From NCBI GenBank assembly GCA_930367215.1, contig OV884059.1:70403393-70467392 (forward strand): a stretch of DNA of 64,000 bases, read 5' to 3'. Shown piece after piece: positions 1-11,556 of this stretch. Position 1 is the first letter of the stretch. Every line of letters starts with the position of its first letter. The stretch is from Pollenia angustigena. Lineage: Eukaryota > Arthropoda > Insecta > Diptera > Polleniidae. The notes under the pieces are model-generated. The model was not told the origin of the DNA. It searched no databases and saw only the letters and a list, made by a program, of their open reading frames with translations. The position numbers were made by a program, and so were the translations under genes.

Positions 1-1
1 T

Positions 2-229
2 AATAACAGAACCTCTTACGCTAACGTCCTAAAATCAAACCATCAGCCAATGCAAGGTGCCTCGCCAAGTAATGATGAAACTCCCGGTTCTAATTTAAGT
101 CGTTTAGAAAAAACCATGGAAACATTAGTGCAAACAGCAAATAATTTTACGAACACAATGGGTAATATGATGCAGGAAATTCTTAGAATGCAATCGATGT
201 TATTGCAAGCTGTACTTAACAAACCATGA
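2..229 (+). CDS. Jockey ORF1 (gag-like), C-terminal end, copy A
   Basis: Last 75 codons of the nucleic-acid-binding ORF1, open from the window edge to TGA at 227-229. The tail is polar, with an amphipathic Leu/Met-rich stretch (METLV...MGNMMQEILRMQSML) that could form a coiled coil. It matches the end of copy B ORF1 (14381-14609) apart from one Thr/Arg difference. The zinc knuckles lie upstream, outside the window. The stop overlaps the ORF2 start (226) by four bases, suggesting stop-restart translation as in related elements. Confidence 0.75.
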   Translation, partial: NNRTSYANVLKSNHQPMQGASPSNDETPGSNLSRLEKTMETLVQTANNFTNTMGNMMQEILRMQSMLLQAVLNKP

Positions 230-3035
230 ACTATTTAAAAATTTGATTTTGGAACGCAAACGGCATCCGCCAACATAAAAATGAATTAGAATACTTTCTT
301 AAAATTAAACAAATTGATGTCATTATTATTTCTGAAACTCATTTGACCTCAAGAAATACGTTTAAAATCAATGGTTATATACTATGTGATACCAAGGACC
401 CTCGAGATAGAGCTTGTGGAGTTTCGGCCATTTTAATAAAAACCCGAGTCAAACACTTCCTAATGTGTGATCATCGTGAAGATTATCTCCAAGCAACGAA
501 CATTTGCGTTGAGGAATTAAATAGAAACCTAGTAATTTCATCGTTATACTCCCCGCCTAGATTTTTAATATCGGAGGACCAATATTATAAATATTTTAAA
601 TCATTAGGACCGTGTTTCCTAGCCGCTGGCGATTATAACGCTAAACATACCTTCTGGAGGTCGCGACTTATAACACCAAAGGGTCGTGTTTTATTTAACA
701 CAATTTCTAAAATGGATTTAAGTGTGGTAGCGAGCGGACAACTAACAAATTGGCCCACTGATCATCAATCGATTTCGGCGTGGTTAAAAACATTCCCATA
801 GAAACGATTCATGTTGAAGCTTCCCTAGAATTATCTTCCGACCACACACCTACAATTGCTACTATAATGAACCCCAATAGAATTGTACCTCCGACTGGTT
901 ACTTAGCGACGACAGCTACGCAAATTAATTGGTTAAAATATAAAAAATATCTCAGTACCCATTGCACAGAAATTATTGCGCTCAGTACACCGGATTATGT
1001 AGATCGCTCTATTGACAATTTTGACAGTTTTCTGAAACTAGCTGTTCAACATTCCAATATTGCCCCCAAAAAAACAAAAACTATTAAAATATATTCCACA
1101 GATGTCGAGCATCTTTTGTCTAAAAAAAGGAGGGCTCGAAGAGAGTGGCAATTGCACAGATCCCCTCAACTTAAGAACTTACTTAAAGAGTGTACAAAAA
1201 GACTAAGAAAGTTACTGCAGACTCAGAAAATGGCTTCTCTGGAAAAATATCTTAAGGAACTTGATGCAACCCCACAATCAGACTACTCATTATGGCGTGC
1301 AGCTAGAAATCTCAAAAGGCCAGTTGTCTCTAAACCACCATTAAGAAACTTGAATGGAATTTGGGCAAGAAATGATGTTGAAAAAGGAAATCTGTTTGTC
1401 AATCATTTAAAAAACGTATTTACCCCAAATATATCTCACGATATTGCGGTCGAGTTACAACCTATTGCAGCTAGAGCAGCTGTTCCCCTAAGATTTGAGT
1501 TAAGAGAAATCGAAAAGGCTATTAGTGATTTAAACCCCAAGAAGACTCCTGGTCTTTATAAGATCAGCAACAAAATGCTTTGGGAGCTACCCAGCATAGC
1601 AAAGAAAATTATTCTTTTAATTTTTAATGCTATTTTACGCCTTGAATACTGTCCTCAAAAATGGAAGGTTTCCTTATGTTGAGTACACACAGTGCAACCT
1701 ACATGCAATCTGTTTCAATGCAACCTCAAAATATCAAAGCGTTTTGATTTGATGCAACCTGGAATGAATGAAAATTAATTTAATTCACTAGATTGCGTAA
1801 ATGTGTTGCATAGTGTGTACCCAGCATTAGTCACCATGATACCTAAACCAGGAAAGGATCACACAAAAGTTGAGTCATATAGGCCTATAAGCTTACTTTC
1901 TAATATATCAAAGCTGTTTGAGAAGCTGTTAACGTCAAAATTAACCCCAATTTTAAATGAAAATAGATGTATTCCTAACCACCAATTCGGCTTTAGAAGA
2001 GAACACAGCACAATTAAGCAAACCCATCGTATAGTAAACGCAATAAGAAAAGCCTTTGAAGAAAGAAAACATTGTTCTGCTCTCTTCATCGATGTTTCTC
2101 AAGCTTTTGATAAAGTCTGGCATGAAGGCTTAATACATAAATTGAAGCTAAACTTACCAGTAAACACACACAAGCTGCTAGAAAGCTACTTAGTCGGTCG
2201 AAAGTTTATTATTAAAGAAGGTGATTATTTAAGCTCTCCTCAGCAAATTGACGCTGGATTCCCTCAGGGAAGCATCCTGGGCCCACTTTTATACTTAATA
2301 TATACTTCGGATATGCTAACAAACAACTACACCCAAACTTCAACATTTGCTGATGATACAGCTTTTCTAAGCGTGCACGAAAACAGTCAAGAAGCATCTC
2401 GATACCTACAGGATCATATATTTCAACTCGAACTATGGTTAAAGCAATGGAGGATAAAGGTCAATGAGCAAAAATGCGTACATATAACATTCACCTTGCG
2501 TCGGGAATCATGCCCCCCTATTAAAATCAATAATCAAATAATACCTCAAAATTCGCATGTAAAATACCTTGGTATTCATCTAGATCGCCGTTTAACGTGG
2601 AAAAGCCATATAGAGGCAAAATTAACTCAAATGAAACTAAAAGCCATCCAAATTCATTGGCTTATTGGAAGAAACTCTGTCCTTAGTCTCGACTGCAAAC
2701 TTCTTCTTTACAACTCTATCTTAAAGCCAATCTGGTGCTATGGTATACAGTTATGGGGCACTGCCTCGGCCTCTTATATCGAAAAAATTCAAAGGCGCCA
2801 AAATAAACTACTTCGAATAATCACAGCTGCCCCTTGGTTTGTTAAAAACTCAAATATTCACAAGGATCTCAATGTTCCATTAGTTAAAACTATGATTACG
2901 AAATATGCAGTAAAATACTAAAAAAGGCTCGAATTGCACCCGAACCCACTAGCACGAAATATTTTAAATGAAAGCGGCCACATTCGCTTAAGAAGAAGAG
3001 ACACTGCAGCACTTATCCAATTCGATGAGCGATAA
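226..3035 (+). pseudogene. Jockey ORF2 endonuclease-reverse transcriptase, copy A (broken)
   Basis: Would encode the APE-type endonuclease and reverse transcriptase for target-primed reverse transcription. In order: ATG at 226; an in-frame TGA at 244; endonuclease with WNANGIRQ, SETHL, GDYNAKH and SSDHTP motifs; a frameshift near 775-782; a linker; RT with PISLLSNISKLFEKL, a GFPQGSILGP block (Val to Phe versus B and C) and the catalytic FADD near 2350; thumb and C-terminal region. A 150-bp MITE (1677-1826) interrupts the RT. Removing it with one TTA duplication restores the frame. A further TAA follows at 2919-2921; the probable native stop is 3033-3035. RT motifs place it in the Jockey clade; the family name is not resolved. 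Confidence 0.88.
1677..1826 (-). mobile_element. 150-bp Harbinger-type MITE inside Jockey RT, copy A
   Basis: Terminal inverted repeat with one end TGCTGGGTACACAC (the other slightly degraded, TGTTGAGTACACAC). Flanked by TTA at 1674-1676 and 1827-1829. A 3-bp TWA duplication is the PIF/Harbinger signature. No coding capacity. Orientation is given relative to the solo copy at 55060-55210, which lies the other way round. Confidence 0.85.
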
Positions 3036-3239
3036 ACACCTATATTAGTGACAGGCGCGGATCCAGATCGAGCCTTACGGGGGGAAATATTGTATGATAC
3101 AAAAAAGTTTTTTTTTAAAGTTTATTAAAAACAATATATATATATTATAAAAAAAAAAACAATTAGGAATCCCAGGAATTTATATATATATATAAAAACA
3201 ATAGGGTTAAATAAAATATAAGATCCGTTCAATATAAAT

Positions 3240-5388
3240 TAAAATAAATTAATCTTTTTAAATAAGTACATTGTGATTTCCTTGTGAGGCAAATTGAGAT
3301 AGTACAGTCCATCTTCGGTCGTTGTTGATCTGAGCCATGTAGCATTACTGACGAGCATTGACACGAAAATTTGAAATATTTTTATTAGATTTGGGAAGAT
3401 GTCTTCATCACAGTTTATTAAAGCATCTACAATGTTATCTGATAGATTTTCAGATATTTTCCATGTTTGTTGCTAATGCAACAGTTCAGGCTTAAGTTAA
3501 AATGTGTTAATCACGTTTATCAAATATAATCAGCTCATCAGCTAGTTGTGGTTTTAAAATAAATGGTATATGGGCAAATCTCAAAAACAGTCCACAAACC
3601 AAAAATTTTTCATATTAATTTTTTTTAGATGTATAATTTAATTTTTATAATTAAAAATATGTATTTCGACGATCATTAATATAATAATTTTTACCAAATA
3701 TAACCCCTTCCCTGATCTCTTGATGTTACACATGAATTTAACATTATTTTAGGTGCTTTTTGAGCTTAAAATAGCACTTACAGCCAGCAGACTCATCACA
3801 ATATAAATTTCATTAAAAAAAAGATTGATATTTCTTCATACATTCATTAATGACCACAAAATAAGTTTATATATATAATTTGTTTTGTTAAAATAAATAA
3901 AATTGGGTTTATTATATAGTACTAAAAAACTGTAGCGTGCGTTGTAAGGCGTGCGTCACAAAGGGTTCACGGATTTTATCAAAAAATTACAACATTTTTA
4001 AGCTGCGAATAAGTGATTTTAGAGTTCTCTTATATTCATCTTTCTTTTAGGAATAAAACTTTGTGTACCTTATGATGCAAAATTCGCTAAAAATTAGGAA
4101 AACACTCTTCAACTTTTAAAGTTGCTTCTAAGTTTTGTGGCGTGCGTAACAAAACTTTGTGATTAATTATTTCGCAACAAATGCTTGCTTGATATATGCC
4201 ATTCGTAAGTACATATTAATGTCACTAAATACTATATATAAGTTGAAGCTATCTCTTTTGAAAGGCTAAAAAATGGTTATATATCAATCAGAAAACACGA
4301 GCGAGTGTAGCGTTCGTTACGCAGGATTTGTCCATATGACTTGATTACACTTTGAGGTTGAAGTTTAGGTATGTTCAATACATTTAGGATATCTATTGGG
4401 AAAGATGTTTTAAGATCTTCATAAATAAATTCAATAAGAGGAATGTAACCTACAACTCAGTAGTAATCTTCAACATTTTGGAAGTGATTATTTCGTTCAA
4501 ATTTTGTCTTTTTGATTGGAACCTCGATTTGAACGCAAATAACTTTAACTTTTTCAAAAATCGCTTTAAATTGTTCTTCGGGTTTATTTCTTTTTTCTTT
4601 AAGGCACGTGATAAAAATTTTGATAAGGCTTTATCATTTTTGAATATCTATATCTTGCTTTTGTAAAATTATACTATTTAAGTGGCTGTGTTACAATAGG
4701 TATCACACTTAATATGTATATTCCGCAAATAAATTTAAAAGTACTAAGTGAGCTCCTTAATATAAAGGTAGAGATACTACTTCCTTTCCACTCAGATATT
4801 TTTTCCAAAGGTTCTACTATATGATGTACACTTGTTGCAAAGACGCATAATGAAGAGAGTTTGGCTCCCAAATACTTTGCTAAAACTGTTTTTTGCTTGG
4901 GATGATTATATTTAAAAAATTTTGTCGTTTCTTCAACAAATGATAAAACTTTTTGTATTAATGGCACTTTATTGCTTTTAGAAATTGAGTTGTTCGATTT
5001 ATGGGAATAGCAAGGCGTTTGCTTCGCATTTGTCGCTTTTCCAGAAATTTTGAACAGCTCCATTTTATGCTGACATCAGAGGACACCCATCTGTTCCATC
5101 TCCTACACAATTTTTTAGGTCAAGACCAAAATTTGTCAAAGTTTTAAGAACTATTGATGATAGTGCCTTCGCATCAATTGACACATCAACGTCATCAATA
5201 TCTTTTGAAGCCTCTTCAAATGCGTTTACAACAAAGCCAATAAATTCTTCCCTAACAACTTTTTGTTGTATGTTGAAATATCTTAAAGATAGGGAAATTT
5301 GACTTTTCCCCGACAAATCCGTGCTTTCGTCAAAAATTATCGAATAGAATTTTGATTCATATAACACATTTACACATAAATATTGCAA
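3240..5388 (-). pseudogene. hAT transposase (DUF4371/ZMYM1-like), copy A (broken)
   Basis: Decayed transposase read right to left. 5388-5065 contains the conserved FDEST block followed by SLRYF and REEFIGFV, and GDGTDGC, as in DUF4371-type hAT proteins. 5063-4674 continues with a TPCYSHK motif, LGAKLSSLC and the ISEWK region. At about 3470-3250 a minus-strand frame gives an N-L-I-K-I-F...LRSTTTEDGL stretch matching the C-terminal hAT dimerisation domain. Stops and frameshifts separate the blocks. Copies B and C carry nearly the same text. Confidence 0.75.
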
Positions 5389-5564
5389 ATACTAAGGTTT
5401 TTTAATAATTTAGCCGCACGCATTATCAAGTCAAACGTTTAGTCTTTGGATATAGATGGCACCTGCTGGGATTGAATGTAGAATAATAAGTAATTGAATA
5501 CGGTAAACTAAATGTTTCTTTGGAAATATCTAAAAAATAACTATTAGGATTAAGATGTGGATAC

Positions 5565-7089
5565 TAGAGTTGTCAATTATTCGCCTTTTAGCTTTGTTCG
5601 AAAAATTCAAATAATTGTTTTTGTTCGATCGATCTAACGATTAAATCTGAAAAATTATTCGATTAATCGATGAGAATAACGAATAAAAAAATTACATATT
5701 TTAAATAAGATATATCCGTCCGTTAATTTACAACTATGGAAAATCTTCAACTTTCTTCTTTATTTTTTCTCAAATCCACTATGAATTTTTTTTTTTTTTT
5801 GATGCGTACAACTTTTCATCTAAGCTCCATATCGTTGTATTACTTAAAGGAATCGTTAGATCCTTAATTCTTAAATAATCCGATACAACTTTGGATTTTC
5901 TAAAGGCGTTTGCAGACCTTCCATCTTCAGCCAAACTTATGCGTACAACTTCTTCTATAAAACAACCGATGTCTCTCTGTATGTATTTTTCCATTGGATG
6001 AAGTTCGGCATATGTTAATGGCGTTGGATTATCTTCTACTACATCGTTTTCTATTTTAATATTGTGACACTTATGCTATGTTCACACTTTAAACGCGTTT
6101 AAGCAAGTCGAGCGTGATTAAGCTCGAATCACATCAAAATCAAGATGATTAACCATATATTGACGTTATTTGTTAATCACTTCATATTGACATGATTACA
6201 ACTTAATCACTTCATAAACCACATCGAATCCTCTGAACATACCTCAAACTGAGTATAATATAGATTCGGTCACCATGTAAGTACCCCTCGCGTGTACAAC
6301 CGACCATGAGTTCTTCTTAAGGCCATTATTATAACTTGGCGTTAGCTGTTATCCGACAGTTAACAGACGCTTTTTGACAGATAACAATGTGTTACATTGT
6401 TATCTGTCAATTTAATCTTAACTTTAGCTAACTTCAAGTTGTAATAATGGCCCTTAATGTTTTTACTTGACTTTAAATAACTCGTAAATTTTCACAATTC
6501 CATAATTTATATGTTTAAAATGATGTTCTGATCACTTTATTAAAGTATTTTTATCCATTTTTAATAAATTTAAATTAAAATTTGTTTGTTGCATTTTTTT
6601 TCTTTACAATCTGTCATCTAAATCATCTCAAATGTAATGTGAACGGCTCTGATTAACTTAATCAACATTTCATGAAAATTGTTTAACGTTTGATTTAAAA
6701 AGAAAACAGCTGTTACAATTGTTTATCAAAGATTTGTTTAAAACGAACATAAGATACATTTTTGAAATACAATGAATACTTAACACGGTTTTTGCCCACT
6801 AAAAATTGAGATTAATTAAAATGAGGGCTATAGCAACAATATTTTTTACTTTTTCTACATTTTGTATAAAATCGCTAGAAACGTTTGAGAATAAATCAAA
6901 TTCTAAGCTTTTATTTCTTATTAGTCTTATATTAATTTATTTTTTAATAAAAAAAAATTGTTCGATTAATCGACATAATTTAATCGATTTATTCGTTATT
7001 CGAAAATCACCATCTTAAAATTATTCGAACAAGAGTTTGTTTTTGTTTGATCGATTAATCGAATTATTCTTAATCGGTTGACAACTCTA
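5565..7089. mobile_element. Second hAT element (TAGAGTTGTCAA ends) inside the first hAT, copy A
   Basis: Ends TAGAGTTGTCAA and TTGACAACTCTA are perfect inverted repeats, flanked by the 8-bp duplication GTGGATAC (5557-5564 and 7090-7097). Copies B and C have the empty site. Subterminal DNA on both sides is rich in ATCGATTAATCGA-like boxes. A 71-codon minus-strand frame (5994-5779) has acidic and basic residues but no domain I recognise. The middle holds other MITE-like inverted repeats. Confidence 0.85.
6321..6453. mobile_element. 133-bp MITE with TTAA duplication
   Basis: Palindromic element with ends GGCCATTATTATAACTTG and CAAGTTGTAATAATGGCCC, flanked by TTAA at 6317-6320 and 6454-6457. A TTAA duplication is typical of piggyBac-type transposition; assignment rests on that and the TIR only. 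It lies inside the 5565-7089 hAT. Confidence 0.65.
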
Positions 7090-7320
7090 GTGGATACTTA
7101 TTGAAAATCGTTAGAGATTCAATAAAAAAAATAAAAAAATACTTATTGAAAATTTCGTTAGACATTCCATAAAAAAAAAACAAAAAAAACCTTGCTGGGA
7201 TTTCCATAAATTTTGTACATTAAAAAAAATTTTATTATGGGAATTCTTGTATTATCGAAATTAACAAAACATATTTTTATAAATTATGGGGGGGAAATTT
7301 CCTTATTTCCCCCCACCCCC

Positions 7321-8137
7321 CACATTTCCATCCTCTTTATTTTGTCCTTCATTTTAGTAAATAGTTTACCTACTGTGTTAAAAGATTTACATATAAGCTA
7401 TTTTATATATTTTACTTTCATACATATTTGATTTTTCCAATCTTTCTGAAAATTTTGGTATATATGTTACAGATTTATAAATTCTCTGTTCTGTTGTTCT
7501 ATTTCTGTTATTCATTCTACAATTATTATAATGTACAAATAAATTTGTTATTAATTGTTTAGGAAAGCTATTATCATTTAAAATATTTGAAATCTTCCTT
7601 TTATTATCTCCATGAAATTCTGAATCACTTATTTTTAGAACTCTCCTTAAAGTTTTTAGCTATATTAATTATTATCCTCCTTGGATGTTTCGAGAAAAAA
7701 TTTATAATTCTACCAGAAGATGTCGGTTTTTGATACCAATCTATTGATATCCTTTTCCCTCTTCTTATTATCAAGGTGTCTAAATATGAAAGTCTTGAAT
7801 TAGATTCCCTTTCAATTGTAAATTTAATGTCCAAATGAAATGAATTAAAAATATCTAACTTTTTTTCTATTCCTGATTCCTGAATTATACAAAATAAATC
7901 ATCCACATACTTTATCAAGATCTTCGGTTTTACAATTAATTTTCCAACACATGTATCTAATAATTTTTCCATAACTATATCTGCTACAATTGGAGAAGCT
8001 GGCGAGCCCATAGGAAGTCCTTTCATTTGACTATATACCTGATTATTTAATTGAAAATATCTACTATCTATTATACAAAATTTAAGAATACGTAGGAATA
8101 AATCCTTCTCTATATTCGTATGTTCAGGAATAGAAAA
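7321..8137 (-). pseudogene. Penelope-like element fragment, minus strand (RT to linker)
   Basis: Read right to left: an RT segment with KGLPMGSPASPIVADIVM, the catalytic YVDD box (KYVDDLF), a WYQKPTSSGR block and NFFSKHPRR, typical of Penelope-like elements. After a frameshift near 7640 it continues into the RT-endonuclease linker and breaks in the KMKDKIKRMEM region at 7321, next to the truncated hAT. It is joined tail-out at 8137/8138 to a second fragment of the same family on the plus strand. No integrase, as expected for this class. Confidence 0.82.
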
Positions 8138-9240
8138 AATGTTAGATATTTTTAATTCAATTCATTTGGACATTAAATTTACAATTGAAAGGGAATCTAA
8201 TTCAAGACTTTCATATTTAGACACCTTGATAATAAGAAGAGGGAATAGGATATCAATAGATTGGTATCAAAAACCGACATCTTCTGGTAGAATTATTAAT
8301 TTTTTCTCGAAACATCCAAGGAGGATAATAATTAATACAGCTTAAAATTTTATAGAAAGAGTTCTAAAAATAAGTGATTCAGAATTTCATGGAGATAATA
8401 AAAGGAAGATTTAAAATATTTTAAATGATAATAGCTTTCCTAAACAATTAATAACAAATTTATTTGTACATTATAATACATAATTGTAGAATGAATAACA
8501 GAAATAGAATAACAGAACAGAGAATTTATAAATCTGTAACATATATACCAAAATTTTCAGAAAGATTGGAAAAATCAAATATATATGATAGTAAAATATA
8601 TAAAATAGCTTATAAATCTTTTAACACAGTAGGTAAACTATTTACTAAAATGAAGGACAAAATAAAGAGGATGGAAATGTCAAATATTGTTTATAAAATA
8701 CCTTGTAAGGGTAATGATAGTGGACAGTGTAATAAGGTATATATAGGTACAACAAAAACTAAACTAAAAACTAGGATATCAGGACATAAATCAGGTCAAA
8801 AATATAGACATATTTCATCACAAAAAACAGCTTTATCATCCCATTGTGCTAATCTAAACCATTATCCGGATTTTGAAAATACAACGGTTTTAAACACGGA
8901 AAATAACTACAAACGTAGATTTATGTTAGAAATGTTACAAATCATAAATGTGCCGACGATATCGAGAATTAATTTTAAGTCGGACACTGAGAATGTTGCA
9001 CAAAATTATAGACATTTAATTTACAAAAATAGAAACGGAAGTTAGAAAAATTTATTTATTTTGTAATAGATCAAGTTTGATTTGAAAAATATTTTTTGTA
9101 TTCAATTGGAAAATTTTTTAATTTGTCATTTTATTATATTGTTAATTTGTTTGTTAAATTGTGTTAAAGAAAAAAACCCTGAAGAAGGCACTCAAAGAAG
9201 TGCCGAAATATTGGTAGAATAAAGTTTAAAGTTTTTTATA
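8138..9240 (+). pseudogene. Penelope-like element fragment, plus strand (RT end, GIY-YIG endonuclease, 3' tail)
   Basis: 8139-8345 repeats the last part of the RT (WYQKPTSSGR, NFFSKHPRR), then a stop and frameshift. 8464-9045 encodes the linker and a GIY-YIG endonuclease: VYKIPC, a second Cys, VYIGTTKTKLKTRI and GHKSG. Penelope-like elements use this nuclease to nick target DNA. About 190 bp of AT-rich 3' sequence follow, ending near AATAAAG at 9220 and including a hairpin flanked by CTGAAGA and GAAA. The endonuclease frame is intact over 193 codons but the element is 5' truncated. Confidence 0.85.
9179..9207 (+). other. Hammerhead-ribozyme-like core in the PLE tail
   Basis: CTGAAGA (fits CUGANGA), a 6-bp stem GGCACT/AGTGCC with a short loop, then GAAA. 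Hammerhead motifs are documented in Penelope-like elements. I could not pair stems I and III convincingly, so activity is doubtful. Confidence 0.4.
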
Positions 9241-9440
9241 TAAAATTAAAAAAAGACCTCAAGCTTGAAAATTTAGTCATATTATAATTTAAATAAAAGG
9301 TCGAATAAAATACATATGTATAATACACATATATTGTTTTAGTTATAGTTAATTTTAGCAGAACTTGGTAAAATTGGCCGTAAATAATTTAAAAATTGAA
9401 ATAGAAACTGGGAATAATTTTCTTCCGAAGGTTACTTTAT

Positions 9441-9650
9441 ATTATATTCAACATTTTTCATTTTTCGAATTTATTCTATGAGCTAAATTTCAGTTATGTA
9501 TTTTATAAAGCTTTTTTGTAATAGTTCTATTCCTTCAATTTTTCAGAAATGACTTTATACACTACCAGACTATTATATTGTATTTTCTTTTTACATTTTA
9601 CCTTAGCCTTGATAGAGTAAATTCGAAAAATTTAAAATGTTGAATATAAT
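9441..9650. mobile_element. About 210-bp MITE (TTCAACATTTTTC ends)
   Basis: Imperfect long inverted repeat: ATTATATTCAACATTTTTC at the left, mirrored by AAAATGTTGAATATAAT at the right. The interior from about 9467 to 9617 recurs almost unchanged at 57553-57716, and one terminus recurs at 31514-31562, so this is a dispersed family. It is inserted in a repeat whose flanks match 46760-46870. Confidence 0.65.
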
Positions 9651-10648
9651 TTAAAAATTGTTTGAAGTTGGAAAATTAATTTAGGAAACAAACATTTTCT
9701 CCAAATATGTTAGTTAAATCAATATTTGAAATTTTATAAACAGTTCCCAAATTTAATATGTAAAGATGATAGGCAAACAATTGACTCTTGATTTCCAATA
9801 CTTGATACACACTTTTGGAAAAATAAATGTCAAATTAAAAATTTTGACTCAAGAATAATTTTCCCAAAATCGTGCATTTTGGTTAAAAAAATTTTGTTTT
9901 TCCTTAAATTAAATAAATCAAATTATTTAAATCGTCATCTTAAAGACCTAATAACCTATCTGCAAAAATTAAAAAATTGAGTTTTGTATGGATTTGTATT
10001 CCCTATATCATAACGCATATGTCTGCAAAATTTTGAACATATAATATTACAAATGAGAAAGTTTTTGTACCTAGAGGACCGTTACGCACAAAAAAAGAGA
10101 AAAATAAATCATCAAATATCACTATAAAAAATTAATTTTGTTGCATAGTGTAATTTAAACAAACATTAAGTACTTGTTTTTGCTTAAACCAGTAAAAGAA
10201 ACTACTACTGTAATTATTTAATGTACATATATAAAATTCATGGGTAAAGAAATTTTTATTTATTCATACTAATTAGTACTGCAGATAGGTTATTTGGTTT
10301 CAGATTTTTACAATTCCAAAAAACCTAAGTGTCATAACATAAGCTGTGATGAGAAAAACAAAATTTTCTCAACCGATATATAATACTGGTTTCATTTTAA
10401 TCAAAATGTGTAATTTTCATTTCAATATCATTAATAGTTCCAATTTTATAACGTTTTTTCCCTCTCCTGTAAACTTTTGAAAGCTGCAGATAGGTTATTT
10501 CGTCTTTTAGGTGACGAAATACTCTAATATAAAATAAAATCTCAGGACATATGACTTCTGAAATTTACAATAAATAAATGTATAAAATTATTTTTAATAC
10601 GATGATATGATACTATGTATGCACAATGTTTTTGAATATACATTTAAG
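9651..10648. other. Gene-free AT-rich stretch
   Basis: No supported gene. Long A/T runs and a repeated phrase (TGCAGATAGGTTATTT near 10280 and 10485) suggest old repeat DNA. Confidence 0.5.
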
Positions 10649-10650
10649 TA

Positions 10651-11408
10651 TATGGGCATTTCCTGGGGTCACGAACGTACGTTTGTACGCCTTTGATGTA
10701 CAAATAATATAGAAACCATTTTTTTTTCGATTCGATAGCATTTGGGTAGCTCTATGATTAGTGCAAAAGATGGCTTTCATCGATTTTAAGTTTTCATAAT
10801 AAGAGTTATAAACGTGTGGTCACGAACGTACGCAAATTAGAAGTCAACTTTGGCTGACAATAGTGAAATGTAAAAATCTGCGCAATGAAACGGAATATTC
10901 AAAAGTGATTAATTTATTTTAAAAGTGTATTAATGTAGGTCTCCATCCAGTATTTACAAAATAAAATATCTCTCTTGGTTTTTGTTTAATTGGCTTATTT
11001 ACCGGTCGCGAACGTACGGATCGCGAACGTACGATTTTTCCATATGTTTTTTTATTATTATCATCACGCATTTTCCCATAAATGTCTTAAAATTTCCTTA
11101 ACAAAAAAACTTAATACTCCATTTGCAATTGATTGTAATGGAGAGATTATGAAGAAAGAGTGTAAACATAACATATTTCTTGCATGCAAAATAAGTATAT
11201 AAAAATGTCTTTAGAAGTAGAAAATACAGAAAAATATAAAATTTTCCAGTTTCCAGCCCAATTTCCTCAAGTAAAACAGCTGAGATATGCTATGAAACCA
11301 TTCTTTAATAAGAACAAAGACTTTTTTATAATAATAAACAATAAAAGACGATGATAATAAACATTTTATTTTTTCATCCTGGTAGCCCATTCTGGGGAAA
11401 TGCCCATA
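10651..11408. mobile_element. 758-bp TIR element with CGAACGTACG repeats
   Basis: Ends TATGGGCATTTCC and GGAAATGCCCATA, each next to TA (10649-10650, 11409-11410). Contains four copies of the palindromic phrase CGAACGTACG (near 10670, 10825, 11009 and 11022). Short frames inside lack recognisable domains. The terminal motif resembles the element at 52903-53925. Superfamily unresolved; TA flanks suggest Tc1/mariner type. Confidence 0.55.
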
Positions 11409-11556
11409 TACAGTATACGCTCGGTTATATGAGTACCCAGTTATATGAACATCCAGAATAGTGAACAACAATATTTTTACACATGAGGTTCTAAAGAGTG
11501 AACACAACCTATCTCTTTTATGTGAACCGTTAATTTTTTTGTAACTATTTGTTCTA

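Larger units (their letters stand above)
1..3051 (+). mobile_element. Jockey-clade non-LTR retrotransposon, copy A
   Basis: Non-LTR retrotransposon entering the window in the last third of ORF1 and running to the point where a hAT element enters its 3' UTR at 3052. ORF1 and ORF2 overlap by ATGA, as in jockey-like elements, and ORF2 encodes an endonuclease followed by a FADD-type reverse transcriptase. It is dead: a TGA early in ORF2, a frameshift in the endonuclease, a MITE in the RT and a stop near the C-terminus. The same lesions recur in copies B and C, so the three copies arose by DNA duplication of one dead insertion and not by three retrotranspositions. Confidence 0.9.
3052..7318 (-). 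mobile_element. hAT transposon in Jockey 3' UTR, copy A (right end lost)
   Basis: Left end CAGGCGCGGATCCAG follows ATTAGTGA (3044-3051), the 8-bp target duplication seen on both sides in copies B and C. Copy A lacks the right terminal repeat: homology stops at about 7318 in a C-rich run, where a Penelope-like fragment begins. It carries the TAGAGTTG hAT insertion (5565-7089) but not the CCCGGG-rich insertion of B and C. The transposase is on the minus strand. Confidence 0.85.

Noticed and set aside
1859..2089. 76-codon minus-strand frame repeated in all Jockey copies
   Set aside because: Antisense shadow of the RT.
4478..4666. 62-codon frame identical in three places (also 21591, 29214)
   Set aside because: Antisense to the decayed hAT transposase; conserved only because the block is duplicated.
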